Assembly: GCA_905233465.1 (NCBI GenBank)
Contig: CAJOEI010000004.1
Location: 1-64,000, forward strand
Source: an uncultured Bacteroidaceae bacterium
Lineage (GTDB): Bacteria > Bacteroidota > Bacteroidia > Bacteroidales > Bacteroidaceae
Reading direction: 5' to 3'
DNA: 64,000 bases
Part shown: one piece after another, positions 9,670 through 18,821 of the stretch
Position numbering within the stretch: position 1 is the stretch's first letter
Layout of the letters: each line of letters begins with the position of its first letter
Made by a program: the position numbers and the translations under genes
The notes under the pieces: generated by a model
Database searches by the model: none
Told to the model about the DNA's origin: nothing
The model's input: the letters and a program-made list of their open reading frames with translations, nothing else

Positions 9670-11175
9670 ATGAAAAAAGCACTCATTATAGGCGGAGGCT
9701 TTGGAGGCCTTGTCACGGGAGCACTGCTCTCGCGAGAGGGATTCCGCGTGCGTGTGCTGGAGAAGAACACCACCATCGGCGGAGGTCTGCAGAGCTTCAC
9801 ACGCAAAGGTGTTTACTTCGAGACAGGCATGCACATCCTTGGCGGTCTGGCCGAAGGGGGCAGCGTGCGACGCATCTTCGAGTACCTCGGTATCATGGAC
9901 CAACTGCGCATCGAGCGATGTGATATGCATTGCATGGATGAGGTGACGTATCTCAGCACTGGTGACAACTACCGCCTGCCACAGGGTCGTGAGGCCTTCA
10001 CACAAGCTCTGTGCAGCTACTTCCCCCATGAGGCCGAAGGCATACGACGCTATCTGCAAGCATGCTACGACCTCACCGATGAGGTCGGCATCTTCTACCT
10101 GCGTCCTTCTGAAGCCACCTTCACTGTACACACTGAGCGGTTTATGCAGCCTGTCGATGAATTCATTGCAGACTTCATCCATGACGAGCGGCTGCGCGAC
10201 CTGTTAGCATACATGAACCCCATGTACGGAGGTTTGGCAGGACACACACCAGCATACATACACGCACTCATCAACGTGCTGTACATCAGTGGACAATACC
10301 ATTTCCGCGGACGCAGCCAGCACATGGCCGAACTGCTCTCGAGCGTCATCTACAAGAATGGCGGCGAGGTGCTCACAGGTCAGACTGTGAGCGCAATAAA
10401 CGTGGAGGACAAACGTGTGGTAAGTGTTGAGACAACGACAGGTGCCACCTTCACAGCCGACTACTACATCTCCACGATACACACCAAACAGCTCCTGCCG
10501 ATGCTGCCGGAAGGCGCACTAACACGTGGTTACACCACACGACTCATGGATGCACCCGTGACCTATTCGGCATTCATTCTTTATCTGGTGTTCCATCCAG
10601 GTTCATTCCCGTACATCAACCACACCTGCTATATCCAGGACGACTACGGACAGATATGGAACCACTCAGACTATGACGACGACTGGCCTCGCGGCATGAT
10701 GTATCTCACGCCACCCACTGACGACCAAGGACCGTGGGCCGTGCGCATGACTGTCAATTGCATAATGAAGATGGATCAGGTACAGCGCTGGCGCAACACC
10801 AGCGTCGGACATCGCGGCGCAGACTACGAAGCCTGGAAACACGAACAGGCCGAGCGCATCATAGCCAAACTGGAACGTGTGCATCCCGACATCCGTCGAT
10901 GCATAAAGACCTACTACACTGCTTCGCCACTGACCATACGCGATTACTATGCCTCGCCCGAAGGCGCACTCTACGGATATCAGAAAGACGGGCTTGACCC
11001 CGCTCGCACACTGATTGCTCCCGTCACACGTGTTCGCAACCTCTACCTCTCCGGGCAGTGCGTCAACCTGCACGGCATCTGTGGCGTGCCGCTCACTGCC
11101 ATCAACACCGTCGAAGCCATTACCGGCCTGAACACCATTGTCAACAAGATAAACCAACAACATACACAGATATGA
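9670..11175 (+). CDS. Second NAD(P)/FAD-dependent oxidoreductase, CrtI/retinol-reductase-like
   Basis: MKKALIIGGGFGGLVTGALLSREGFRVRVLEKN; start chosen at 9670 rather than 9577; paralogous to the preceding ORF. Confidence 0.88.
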   Translation: MKKALIIGGGFGGLVTGALLSREGFRVRVLEKNTTIGGGLQSFTRKGVYFETGMHILGGLAEGGSVRRIFEYLGIMDQLRIERCDMHCMDEVTYLSTGDNYRLPQGREAFTQALCSYFPHEAEGIRRYLQACYDLTDEVGIFYLRPSEATFTVHTERFMQPVDEFIADFIHDERLRDLLAYMNPMYGGLAGHTPAYIHALINVLYISGQYHFRGRSQHMAELLSSVIYKNGGEVLTGQTVSAINVEDKRVVSVETTTGATFTADYYISTIHTKQLLPMLPEGALTRGYTTRLMDAPVTYSAFILYLVFHPGSFPYINHTCYIQDDYGQIWNHSDYDDDWPRGMMYLTPPTDDQGPWAVRMTVNCIMKMDQVQRWRNTSVGHRGADYEAWKHEQAERIIAKLERVHPDIRRCIKTYYTASPLTIRDYYASPEGALYGYQKDGLDPARTLIAPVTRVRNLYLSGQCVNLHGICGVPLTAINTVEAITGLNTIVNKINQQHTQI

Positions 11176-12467
11176 AGACTTTAAAGATGAAACTCATCTA
11201 CCCAAAGTGGCAGAAGCTGCGTGGGCAGACAACCTTCAACCTGCCGCCTCACGGCCCCGTGGCCTTTGCCGCCACACTGCCGGAGTGGGTGGATATCAGC
11301 TTCACCGATGAGAACGTCGAGCCCATCGACTTTGATGAGCCATGCGACATAGTGGCATTGTCCACTATGCTCTCCACACAGGTGAAGCGCGCCTGGGCCA
11401 TAGCCGATGAATACCACCGGCGTGGTAAGACCGTCATAGCAGGAGGCATCTCGGCAATGTTGCATGCCGAAGACATGGTGAAGCATGTCGACAGCCTTTT
11501 CCTCGGCGAGAGCGAAGGACGTTCGGAACAGGTGATGCTCGACTTCCTCAACGGGCAGCTCAAGAAGATATACAACTATATGGGCAATCAGCCTCCCATT
11601 GAGGACGTAGGTCCATGTCGTCGCGACCTCTACAAGCGCGACCTCTACAACCACAAGGGTGTGCCGATGGTAGACCTCTTCCACGCCAGCCGCGGTTGCC
11701 GATTCAGTTGCTACCCTTGTGCCGTGAGCTACTTGGGAGGACGCAAGTTCCGCCCGCGTCCCATCGACAAGGTGGTGGAGGACATGGCGGCCATAGACAA
11801 CAACCGCCTCTTCATCGTGGACAACTCACTGGCACAAAACAAAGACTGGGAGCGAGAGCTCTTCAAGGCCATTGCCCCACTGAAGAAGAAATGGATCAGC
11901 CACACCATTGAGGATGACCCCGAAATACTCGACCTCGCTGCCAAGGCCGGAGCATGGTATGTCTACCAAGCAGTGTACGACACCAGCGACTATATCAAGG
12001 AGCGTGTGAAACGCTACCACGACAACGGCATCGGCGTCGAAGGCACCATACTGCTCGGACTCGACAATCAGACTGAAGACGACATCAAGCGACTCATCGA
12101 CTTCCTTGGAGAGATTGACCTCGATCTGGCCGAGTTCACAGTGATGACTCCCTTCCCCCATACCAAGGGCTACGACGACCTGCTGCGACAGGGACGCATC
12201 TTTGACTTCGACTGGGATCACTACAATGCCGGACAAGTCGTCTTCCAGCCAAAGCACATGTCACCCGAACGTCTGCAGGAGCTGTACGACTATGCATGGC
12301 AGAGCTTCTACAAGGACGAAACCCAAGAGGCTAAGATGTTCAATCTCTTCTGTCAGGTGGCTCTGCGCGAGATGAACGAAGGCACCTATCGTCCCCGCGA
12401 CCGCCGTTTGATGAACCAGAGCTTCGGCCGCGTAGTGGATCGCAGCAAACGCAATGTGAATCTATAA
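11172..12467 (+). CDS. B12-binding-domain radical SAM protein
   Basis: Start at 11172 (MKTLKMKLIYPKWQ) overlaps upstream stop as ATGA. B12-binding-like Rossmann region ...DIVALSTMLSTQVKRAWAIADEYHRRGKTVIAGGISAML..., then CX3CX2C motif GCRFSCYPC. Confidence 0.88.
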   Translation: MKTLKMKLIYPKWQKLRGQTTFNLPPHGPVAFAATLPEWVDISFTDENVEPIDFDEPCDIVALSTMLSTQVKRAWAIADEYHRRGKTVIAGGISAMLHAEDMVKHVDSLFLGESEGRSEQVMLDFLNGQLKKIYNYMGNQPPIEDVGPCRRDLYKRDLYNHKGVPMVDLFHASRGCRFSCYPCAVSYLGGRKFRPRPIDKVVEDMAAIDNNRLFIVDNSLAQNKDWERELFKAIAPLKKKWISHTIEDDPEILDLAAKAGAWYVYQAVYDTSDYIKERVKRYHDNGIGVEGTILLGLDNQTEDDIKRLIDFLGEIDLDLAEFTVMTPFPHTKGYDDLLRQGRIFDFDWDHYNAGQVVFQPKHMSPERLQELYDYAWQSFYKDETQEAKMFNLFCQVALREMNEGTYRPRDRRLMNQSFGRVVDRSKRNVNL

Positions 12468-12511
12468 ACTTTTCACTTTTCACTTTTATCTTTTTCACTT
12501 TTATCTTTAAA

Positions 12512-12868
12512 ATGAAAGTACCCAAAGAATACTACGACGAGATATTTGAATTTCGTGGCCAGTGGGATATGCCCTCGGCCTGCGGACTGAAGATTCGTCA
12601 GGTCGATGGCCAGACTGTGGTTGTCGTCACAGAGATGTATCAGGAGAACCCCGGCACCAGCGTTACATACGCCGGCAAGAGCCTGGCAGAACAGATCTGT
12701 GAAGCTAAAGGTTTCAACCTTAATGACATCGTGTATCTCGAATGCACGCCCAACACCAACAGTAAGTTATCTTTCTACGACGAGGAATACTTCCGCGTGG
12801 ACTTCAGCGGCGAACGCCCGGCCTACACACAGCTGTCCACGGAAGAGGTGCATCGCTTCCTTAAATGA
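12512..12868 (+). CDS. Small conserved-looking protein of unknown function (118 aa)
   Basis: Lies in the operon with ATGA coupling to the next gene; no recognised motif. Confidence 0.7.
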   Translation: MKVPKEYYDEIFEFRGQWDMPSACGLKIRQVDGQTVVVVTEMYQENPGTSVTYAGKSLAEQICEAKGFNLNDIVYLECTPNTNSKLSFYDEEYFRVDFSGERPAYTQLSTEEVHRFLK

Positions 12869-13821
12869 AAAGGCTCTTCCTGCTCCTCGCCCTTTTTGTG
12901 GGTCTTGTGCCATCAGCTTTCCCTGAGGACAATGACCGCATACTCCCTGCTATCCGCATCTGGGAAGGCACTGATGTGCGAGCTAAGAGCGTGACACTTG
13001 TACCATATCTGCCCACAAAAGACACCAGCAACGCCCAGCACTCCACTGCCATCATCGTCTGTCCCGGCGGCAGCTACTGCTGGCACGACTACGAAGCCGA
13101 GGGCATCAGTGTGGCTGAGTGGCTGCAGAGTGAAGGCATAGCAGCCTTCGTGCTCAAGTACCGCGTTCAGGGCATTGGTCCATACGTCTTCCATACGCGG
13201 TTGGTGAGCCGTGGGCATCGCCATCCCGATGCCATCAGCGACCTGCAGCGAGCCATTCAGATAGTACGTGAGCGCGCGTCGGAGTTCGGCATAGATACTG
13301 CGCGCGTCGGTGCTATGGGCTTCTCGGCAGGAGGACATCTCGTGATGAGCGCGGCAGCATACTCCGCTACTGACTTCCTCGCTCCACTGGGCATAAGCCA
13401 CAGCGTCAGCCTCCGACCAAACTTCGTTGCACCTATCTATCCGGTCGTCACTATGCGGCCGCCATACGTGCACAAGCGCAGCCGCCGCGCACTGCTTGGA
13501 GAGTACCGCAAACGCAACCGCACTCTACGCGACTCGCTCTCCCTCGAACTCCACGTTCCAGCCTCATGTCCACCGGTATTCTTACTCAACTGCGAGGACG
13601 ACCCCATTGTGATGTGGCAAAACAGCGTCCTGTTGGACAGCGCGCTCACAGCAGCCAATGTTCCTCACACCTATACACGCTATACCACCGGCGGCCACGG
13701 CTTCGGTGCCGACACCACACGCTTTGATGACAACACCCGCCAGTGGAAGGAACTTTTCATGCAATGGCTGGCTCAGCCAAAAACTTTCAATTCTCAACTC
13801 TCAACTTTCAACTCTCAATGA
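12865..13821 (+). CDS. Alpha/beta hydrolase (secreted esterase/lipase-like)
   Basis: Signal-like N-terminus; IIVCPGGSY oxyanion region; GFSAGG nucleophile elbow; GGHGFG near C-terminus. Confidence 0.85.
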   Translation: MKRLFLLLALFVGLVPSAFPEDNDRILPAIRIWEGTDVRAKSVTLVPYLPTKDTSNAQHSTAIIVCPGGSYCWHDYEAEGISVAEWLQSEGIAAFVLKYRVQGIGPYVFHTRLVSRGHRHPDAISDLQRAIQIVRERASEFGIDTARVGAMGFSAGGHLVMSAAAYSATDFLAPLGISHSVSLRPNFVAPIYPVVTMRPPYVHKRSRRALLGEYRKRNRTLRDSLSLELHVPASCPPVFLLNCEDDPIVMWQNSVLLDSALTAANVPHTYTRYTTGGHGFGADTTRFDDNTRQWKELFMQWLAQPKTFNSQLSTFNSQ

Positions 13822-15104
13822 AAGACATAGAATACCAGTCTCCGGCCGAGATACAGGCCTTTCAAGAGCAGCTGTTGCGCAAGGCGCTCGACTATCTTGC
13901 TGCCAACTCACCATACTACCGTCGCATCTTTGCGGAGCAAGGCATTGACGTGAGCACCATACACACACTGGACGACCTCCAGCGTCTGCCATTCACAGAG
14001 AAGCGCGACCTGCAGCTACACAACGACGACTTCCTCTGCTGCCCCAAGGAAAAGATTGTAGACTACATCACGACATCAGGCACACTGGGCGAACCCGTTA
14101 CCTTCGGATGCACTGATGCCGACCTCGACCGTCTGGCCTACAACGAGAAGAAATCCTTTGCCTGCGCCGGCCTGCGTCCGGGCAACATACTCCAACTGAT
14201 GACGACCATCGACAAGCGCTTCATGGCCGGGCTGGCATATTTCCTGGGCATACGCAGCCTGGGAGCAAGTATCATCCGTGTGGGCAACGGCATCCCCGAA
14301 CTGCAGTGGGACACCATACAGCGCCTGCACCCCGACACCATCATGTGTGTGCCGTCGTTCATCCTCCGCCTCATAGAATATGCCGAGGAGCACGACATCG
14401 ACTATCGCAACAGCAGCGTGCGACGCATCATAGGCATCGGAGAGGGCCTGCGCGACCAGGACTTCAACCTCAATCTGCTTGGCCGCCGCATCAAGGAGAA
14501 ATGGGATGTTGACCTCTTTGCCACATATTCCAGCACAGAGATGGGTGCCACCTTCAGTGAATGCGAATATGGTCTTGGCGGTCATGTCCACCCCGAACTG
14601 ATTATCGTAGAGATTATTGGAGACGACGACCGTCCTGTGGCTGATGGCGAGGTAGGTGAAGTGGTGGTGACCACGCTCGGCGTGGAAGCCATGCCCCTGC
14701 TGCGCTTCCGCACTGGTGACATGGCCGCCAAGCGCACTGAGCAATGCCGCTGCGGACGCTGGTCATATCGTCTCACCCCACTCGTGGGACGCAAGAACAA
14801 TATGCTCAAGGTCAAGGGCACTACCCTCTACCCTCCTGCCATCAACGACGTGCTCGACAACACAGACTATGTGCAGAACTACATCGTCTATGTGCGCCAA
14901 TCCGAGGCCGGCACAGATCAGGTTGACGTGTGCGTTGGCCTGAAACGGCAGACTGACTTCGACCCGATTAAGGACCTTAAGGACCGCTTCCGCTCCCGCA
15001 TTCGCGTGGCTCCCAACATCCAACTGCTCGACCCGGCAGAGATTCAAAAGCGCAACTTCCCCGCCAAGAGCCGCAAACCCATCAAGTTTGTAGACCTTAG
15101 GTAG
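13818..15104 (+). CDS. PaaK-like phenylacetate-CoA ligase family / AMP-dependent synthetase
   Basis: Start set to 13818 (MKDIEYQSPAEIQAFQ), ATGA overlap. YITTSGTLGEPVTFG AMP-binding motif; C-terminal LVGRKNNMLKVKGTTLYPP. Confidence 0.88.
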   Translation: MKDIEYQSPAEIQAFQEQLLRKALDYLAANSPYYRRIFAEQGIDVSTIHTLDDLQRLPFTEKRDLQLHNDDFLCCPKEKIVDYITTSGTLGEPVTFGCTDADLDRLAYNEKKSFACAGLRPGNILQLMTTIDKRFMAGLAYFLGIRSLGASIIRVGNGIPELQWDTIQRLHPDTIMCVPSFILRLIEYAEEHDIDYRNSSVRRIIGIGEGLRDQDFNLNLLGRRIKEKWDVDLFATYSSTEMGATFSECEYGLGGHVHPELIIVEIIGDDDRPVADGEVGEVVVTTLGVEAMPLLRFRTGDMAAKRTEQCRCGRWSYRLTPLVGRKNNMLKVKGTTLYPPAINDVLDNTDYVQNYIVYVRQSEAGTDQVDVCVGLKRQTDFDPIKDLKDRFRSRIRVAPNIQLLDPAEIQKRNFPAKSRKPIKFVDLR

Positions 15105-15159
15105 CGGTCATATCGCCCATTAGACCCATTAAGCCCATTCACCCCACAAATTGTGAATT

Positions 15160-16362
15160 ATGAATTCTTTTGACGACATTCGCCCATATCGCGACGACGA
15201 GATACCTGCTGCCATGCAGCGCATCGCCGACTCACCGCACTTCCCCCTTCTGGCCCAATACGTCTATCCCGGCCAGGACATAGACCGCGTACGCAATGTG
15301 ATGCGGCAATTCCAGAACGTTTATGACTTCCAGCATGAGGTGATGCGCTGCGTCAACGAGCAAGTCATTGCCCGCAGCACCACCAGCTTCACATGCGAGG
15401 GGCTGGAAGGACTCGACCCTGCCCGCCGCTACCTCTTTGTGAGCAACCACCGCGACATCATGCTTGATGCATGCCTGCTGCAGTATGCCCTGTGGCAGCA
15501 CGGCCACGAGACGACCGAAATCACCTTCGGAGCCAATCTGATGAGCACACCACTCGTCATAGACATCGGCAAGGCCAACAAGATGTTCCGTGTCGAGCGC
15601 GGAGGAACGCCAAAGGAGTTCTATGCATCCTCATTGCACCTCTCAGAATATATTCGCCACTGCATCACGGAGAAGCATCAATCCGTGTGGATTGCCCAGC
15701 GCAACGGACGCACCAAGGACGGCAACGACCGCACCGACCCGGGCCTCATTCGCATGTTTGGCATGAGCCGCACCGACGACCCTGTACAAGCTCTCGCAGA
15801 GCTGAACATCGTCCCTGTTGCGGTGAGCTACGAGTGGGAATCGTGCGACATAAACAAGGCGCTGGAGCTCTACAAGAGCCGCAACGCGCCCTACGTGAAG
15901 CAGCCCGGAGAGGACTTGCAGAGCATCCTCACAGGTGTCCTACAGCCTAAAGGAAAAGTTCAAATGGTATGCTGTAAGCCACTGACAACCGAAGACATAC
16001 AGCCTGCTATGCAAACCACGGCTCGAAGGCCCGCCATCGATGTCAAGGCCATAGCATCGCTGATGGACGAACGCATAATAGCAGCATACAAGCTAACGCC
16101 AAACAACTACATTGCAGCAGAGATACTCCGCAACGAAGACCGGCTCACGCCCGACGAGATTGCCCTCTTAGACACACTGCCCATTCATGGTGATCAAGTC
16201 GAACCCACTTATGGTGAGCTTGTCGAACCAACGAGCCAGCAGCGAGAAGACTTCAACGCACATCTGGCCAAACTCGAGCTCTTCAATGTGCCGGAGCCAA
16301 GCGTGTTGCGCGACATCTTCCTGCGCATCTACGCTACCCCACTGCTCAACAAACTCGCTTGA
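15160..16362 (+). CDS. 1-acyl-sn-glycerol-3-phosphate / glycerol acyltransferase-like protein
   Basis: FVSNHRDIMLDA (HX4D) and downstream acyltransferase-like blocks; contains in-frame repeat segment HGDQVEPTYGELVEPTSQ near the C-terminus. Confidence 0.8.
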   Translation: MNSFDDIRPYRDDEIPAAMQRIADSPHFPLLAQYVYPGQDIDRVRNVMRQFQNVYDFQHEVMRCVNEQVIARSTTSFTCEGLEGLDPARRYLFVSNHRDIMLDACLLQYALWQHGHETTEITFGANLMSTPLVIDIGKANKMFRVERGGTPKEFYASSLHLSEYIRHCITEKHQSVWIAQRNGRTKDGNDRTDPGLIRMFGMSRTDDPVQALAELNIVPVAVSYEWESCDINKALELYKSRNAPYVKQPGEDLQSILTGVLQPKGKVQMVCCKPLTTEDIQPAMQTTARRPAIDVKAIASLMDERIIAAYKLTPNNYIAAEILRNEDRLTPDEIALLDTLPIHGDQVEPTYGELVEPTSQQREDFNAHLAKLELFNVPEPSVLRDIFLRIYATPLLNKLA

Positions 16363-16480
16363 ACATTGAACATTGTGCATTGAGCATTGAGCATTGAACA
16401 TTGCGAATTGTGAATTATGAATTGTGAATTGTTTTTCACTTTTCATTGTCCATTGTCCATTCTCAATTCTCCATTCTTTA
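16363..16480. repeat. Heptanucleotide-period repeat tract
   Basis: GAACATT GAACATT GTGCATT GAGCATT GAGCATT GAACATT GCGAATT GTGAATT ATGAATT GTGAATT, followed by CATTGTC CATTGTC CATTCTC AATTCTC CATTCTT. Confidence 0.9.
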
Positions 16481-16672
16481 CATTTCCCCCTCCATACTCC
16501 CCTCCATACTCCCCTCCCTAACAGGGGAGGGGTCGGGGGTGGGGCCGGTGGGGGCGCCTGCATTCAATGCCGCAAAAGGTGCGAACTGCGCTGCACGGCT
16601 CCACATCGGCATCTGTGGATGACGTGTTGACACATGATGTGGCAGATTTATGATATCTTCGTATTTTTCCAT
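16478..16672 (-). pseudogene. Truncated YolD-like protein associated with Y-family polymerase
   Basis: MEKYEDIINLPHHVSTRHPQMPMWSRAAQFAPFAAL resembles YolD-like N-termini; the frame then runs into GC-rich repeat sequence (PTGPTPDPSPVREGSMEGSMEGEM). Confidence 0.65.
16481..16552. repeat. GC-rich C-run/G-run inverted repeat
   Basis: ...actcccctccctaacaggggaggggtcgggggtggggcc...; similar elements at 16852-16890, 27957-27993, 41624-41691. Confidence 0.85.
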
Positions 16673-16677
16673 GAGAC

Positions 16678-16690
16678 GCGGCTACGCCGC
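16678..16690. repeat. Short palindrome with trinucleotide loop GCGGC-TAC-GCCGC
   Basis: Read directly; one of a series in the window. Confidence 0.8.
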
Positions 16691-16699
16691 AGTTTAATG

Positions 16700-16790
16700 T
16701 TTATGGTTTAAAGTTTAAAGAAAATTGTAAATTTGCTAAATCGTAAATAGATTGTAAATCGTAAATCGTCAAATTGTAAATTAAATTAGA
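16700..16790. repeat. AT-rich heptad-like repeat tract (tttaaag / tcgtaaa units)
   Basis: gtttaaagtttaaag...tcgtaaatagattgtaaatcgtaaatcgtcaaattgtaaatt. Confidence 0.75.
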
Positions 16791-16851
16791 TTCTCATCTT
16801 TCCGCTCGGCCCAATGGGACGCTTTCCTTAGAAAGAACTTTCTACTTTCAA

Positions 16852-16890
16852 CTCTCCCCTCCCTTGGGGAGGGGCCGGGGGTGGGCCCCC
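16852..16890. repeat. GC-rich C-run/G-run inverted repeat
   Basis: ctctcccctcccttggggaggggccgggggtgggcccc. Confidence 0.85.
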
Positions 16891-16891
16891 T

Positions 16892-18391
16892 TTACGCCCT
16901 ATGTCCCCCTATCTGAGCATTACGCTCTTTGGCAGTAGCACCCTCCTCATAGCTCATTGCTTTGAGGAGGGCGTTTTTTCCGAAGCGTCGTCGGATAGAC
17001 AGCTGAGCCTCCTGCATACGGCGTTCCTTCTCCAGTGCCGCCTTTTCCTTGGCCTTCTGCTTTTGTTGTGCTTCGTAGTCTGTGAAGAGGTCCAGCTGCC
17101 GTGGAACCACTCGCTCGGCACATGCTGATTCGGGCACAACGTGGTTAACTGCGATGTTCAACCGCCGTATCAGCAGGTCCGGGTTCACGATGCGGTGAAA
17201 GAGTTCGCTGGCCGCACCCATAATCTGCCTTGACGACGACGTCTGACGCGGGAAGTTAAATGTGCCATGAGCGTGCTTCGGCACAGGCTTACCGTAGTAG
17301 TTGGTAGTAATCTCGCCGTGGTATTTGGCCCGTATCTCCGGCCGCGTCAGGCATTCGACATCATAGCTCACCGTCATCACCATCTGGTCGGTCACCAACC
17401 GCTTAGACACCAGCTTGAGCGCCATAGCTTCGGCCATCTCCTGTATCACCACGAGAGCTTTCTTGAAGACGTATGGCTCCTGCAGTACCTGGCCGCTACT
17501 CAGCGAGTTGGTCTCAGGCCTGTAGGCCTTCACGGCAGCCATAGTACACGGTTCCCAACCCCAGGCGTGGTCTATCAGCAGCTCCGCATTCACACCAAAG
17601 AGCCGATATAGCAACTCCTCATTTTGCAAGGACAAACGCGCCAACTTGCCCATAGTGTCGATACCATACACAGCCAGTTTGCTCGCTATGCCATTGCCTA
17701 CACGCCAGAACTTCGTCAGCGGACGATAGTCCCACAGCTCGCGACGATAACTCATCTCATCAAGTTCGGCAATGCGCACTCCGTCCTTGTCGGCTGGCAT
17801 CTTTTTGGCAACGATATCCATTGCCACCTTGCAGAGATACATGTTCGTGCCGATGCCCGCCGTGGCCGTGATGCCCGTCTGCGACAGCACGTCGCGAATC
17901 ATCCTCATTGTCAGCTCGTGAGCCGTCAGCCCGTATAACCCGAGATAGTCAGTCACATCCATAAACACCTCATCGACGCTATAGACATGAATGTCCTCCG
18001 GCGCAACGTATTTCAGGTATATCTCATAGATCTTTGAACTCATCTCAATATAGCGTGCCATCCTGGGCCTGGCTGTGATGTAGTCCACAGCCCAGTCCGG
18101 ATGCTGCTTCAGTTCCGTGTCAGATGTAGAGCGGCCCGTCAGCCTGTGCCCAGGTGCGCGCCCTTGACGCTCATTGTTCACCTCACGCACCCTCTGCACC
18201 ACCTCAAACAGCCTGGCACGGCCACCTATGCCGTAGGCCTTCAGCGGAGGCGACACCGCCAGGCATATCGTCTTCTCTGTGCGACTCACGTCAGCCACCA
18301 CGAGATTTGTGGACAAAGGGTCCAGCCCCATGTCCACACACTCCACCGAAGCATAAAACGACTTCAAGTCAATGGCTATATACGTGCGCAT
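16892..18391 (-). CDS. Y-family DNA polymerase (UmuC/DinB-type)
   Basis: MRTYIAIDLKSFYASVECVDMGLDPLSTNLVVADVSRTEKTICLAVSPPLKAYGI...; YSVDEVFMDVTDYL catalytic motif; TATAGIGTNMYLCKVAMD. Confidence 0.95.
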   Translation of the reverse strand: MRTYIAIDLKSFYASVECVDMGLDPLSTNLVVADVSRTEKTICLAVSPPLKAYGIGGRARLFEVVQRVREVNNERQGRAPGHRLTGRSTSDTELKQHPDWAVDYITARPRMARYIEMSSKIYEIYLKYVAPEDIHVYSVDEVFMDVTDYLGLYGLTAHELTMRMIRDVLSQTGITATAGIGTNMYLCKVAMDIVAKKMPADKDGVRIAELDEMSYRRELWDYRPLTKFWRVGNGIASKLAVYGIDTMGKLARLSLQNEELLYRLFGVNAELLIDHAWGWEPCTMAAVKAYRPETNSLSSGQVLQEPYVFKKALVVIQEMAEAMALKLVSKRLVTDQMVMTVSYDVECLTRPEIRAKYHGEITTNYYGKPVPKHAHGTFNFPRQTSSSRQIMGAASELFHRIVNPDLLIRRLNIAVNHVVPESACAERVVPRQLDLFTDYEAQQKQKAKEKAALEKERRMQEAQLSIRRRFGKNALLKAMSYEEGATAKERNAQIGGHRA

Positions 18392-18412
18392 ACCAGTGTG
18401 ACGTTACGACTG

Positions 18413-18420
18413 CAAATGTA
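18413..18420 (-). promoter_or_regulatory. Putative -7 element TACATTTG of the Y-family polymerase gene
   Basis: TAnnTTTG match ~22 nt before the start codon on the minus strand; no clear -33 element. Confidence 0.4.
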
Positions 18421-18437
18421 CACACTTTTTTTTATTT

Positions 18438-18680
18438 CCTAATTCTCAATTCTAAATTTTCAACTTTCAATTGGTTCGACAGGCTCACTATAAATCAATT
18501 CTCAACTTTCAATTCTCCGCTCGAACTCTGATCGCTTGCCTAAGCAAGAATTGTGAATTATGAATTATGAATTGTCAACTTTCAATTCTCAATTGTCCGC
18601 TCAACCGCTGGTCGCTTGCCTAAGCAAGAACTTTCAATTATCCATTGTCAATTGTCAATTATCAATTGGCCTTCGGCCTC
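18438..18680. repeat. Composite repeat region: heptad tracts, GGTTCGACAGGCTCACTATAAATC element, GGCC-TTC-GGCC palindrome
   Basis: e.g. CAATTAT CCATTGT CAATTGT CAATTAT CAATTGG at ~18640-18668; ggttcgacaggctcactataaatcaatt at 18473-18500. Confidence 0.85.
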
Positions 18681-18821
18681 TGGTCTCCAACTGCGCTTAA
18701 CACACTCATTTGCAGCGCTTTGCAAAACCGGCAAAAGGCCCGGGGGTTAGCGGTTGATGATCCAGGAGGTTTGCACTAAAACATCCGGGCCTTTCACGTA
18801 AAAGTTCCAGGATCATTTTCC

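Noticed and set aside
16363-16480. Possible CRISPR array
   Set aside because: Units are 7 bp and contiguous without unique spacers; no cas genes in the window.
16424-16630. 68-aa plus-strand ORF (MNCFSLFIVHCPFSILHSLHFPLHTPLHTPLPNRGG...)
   Set aside because: Translation of repeat tracts only.
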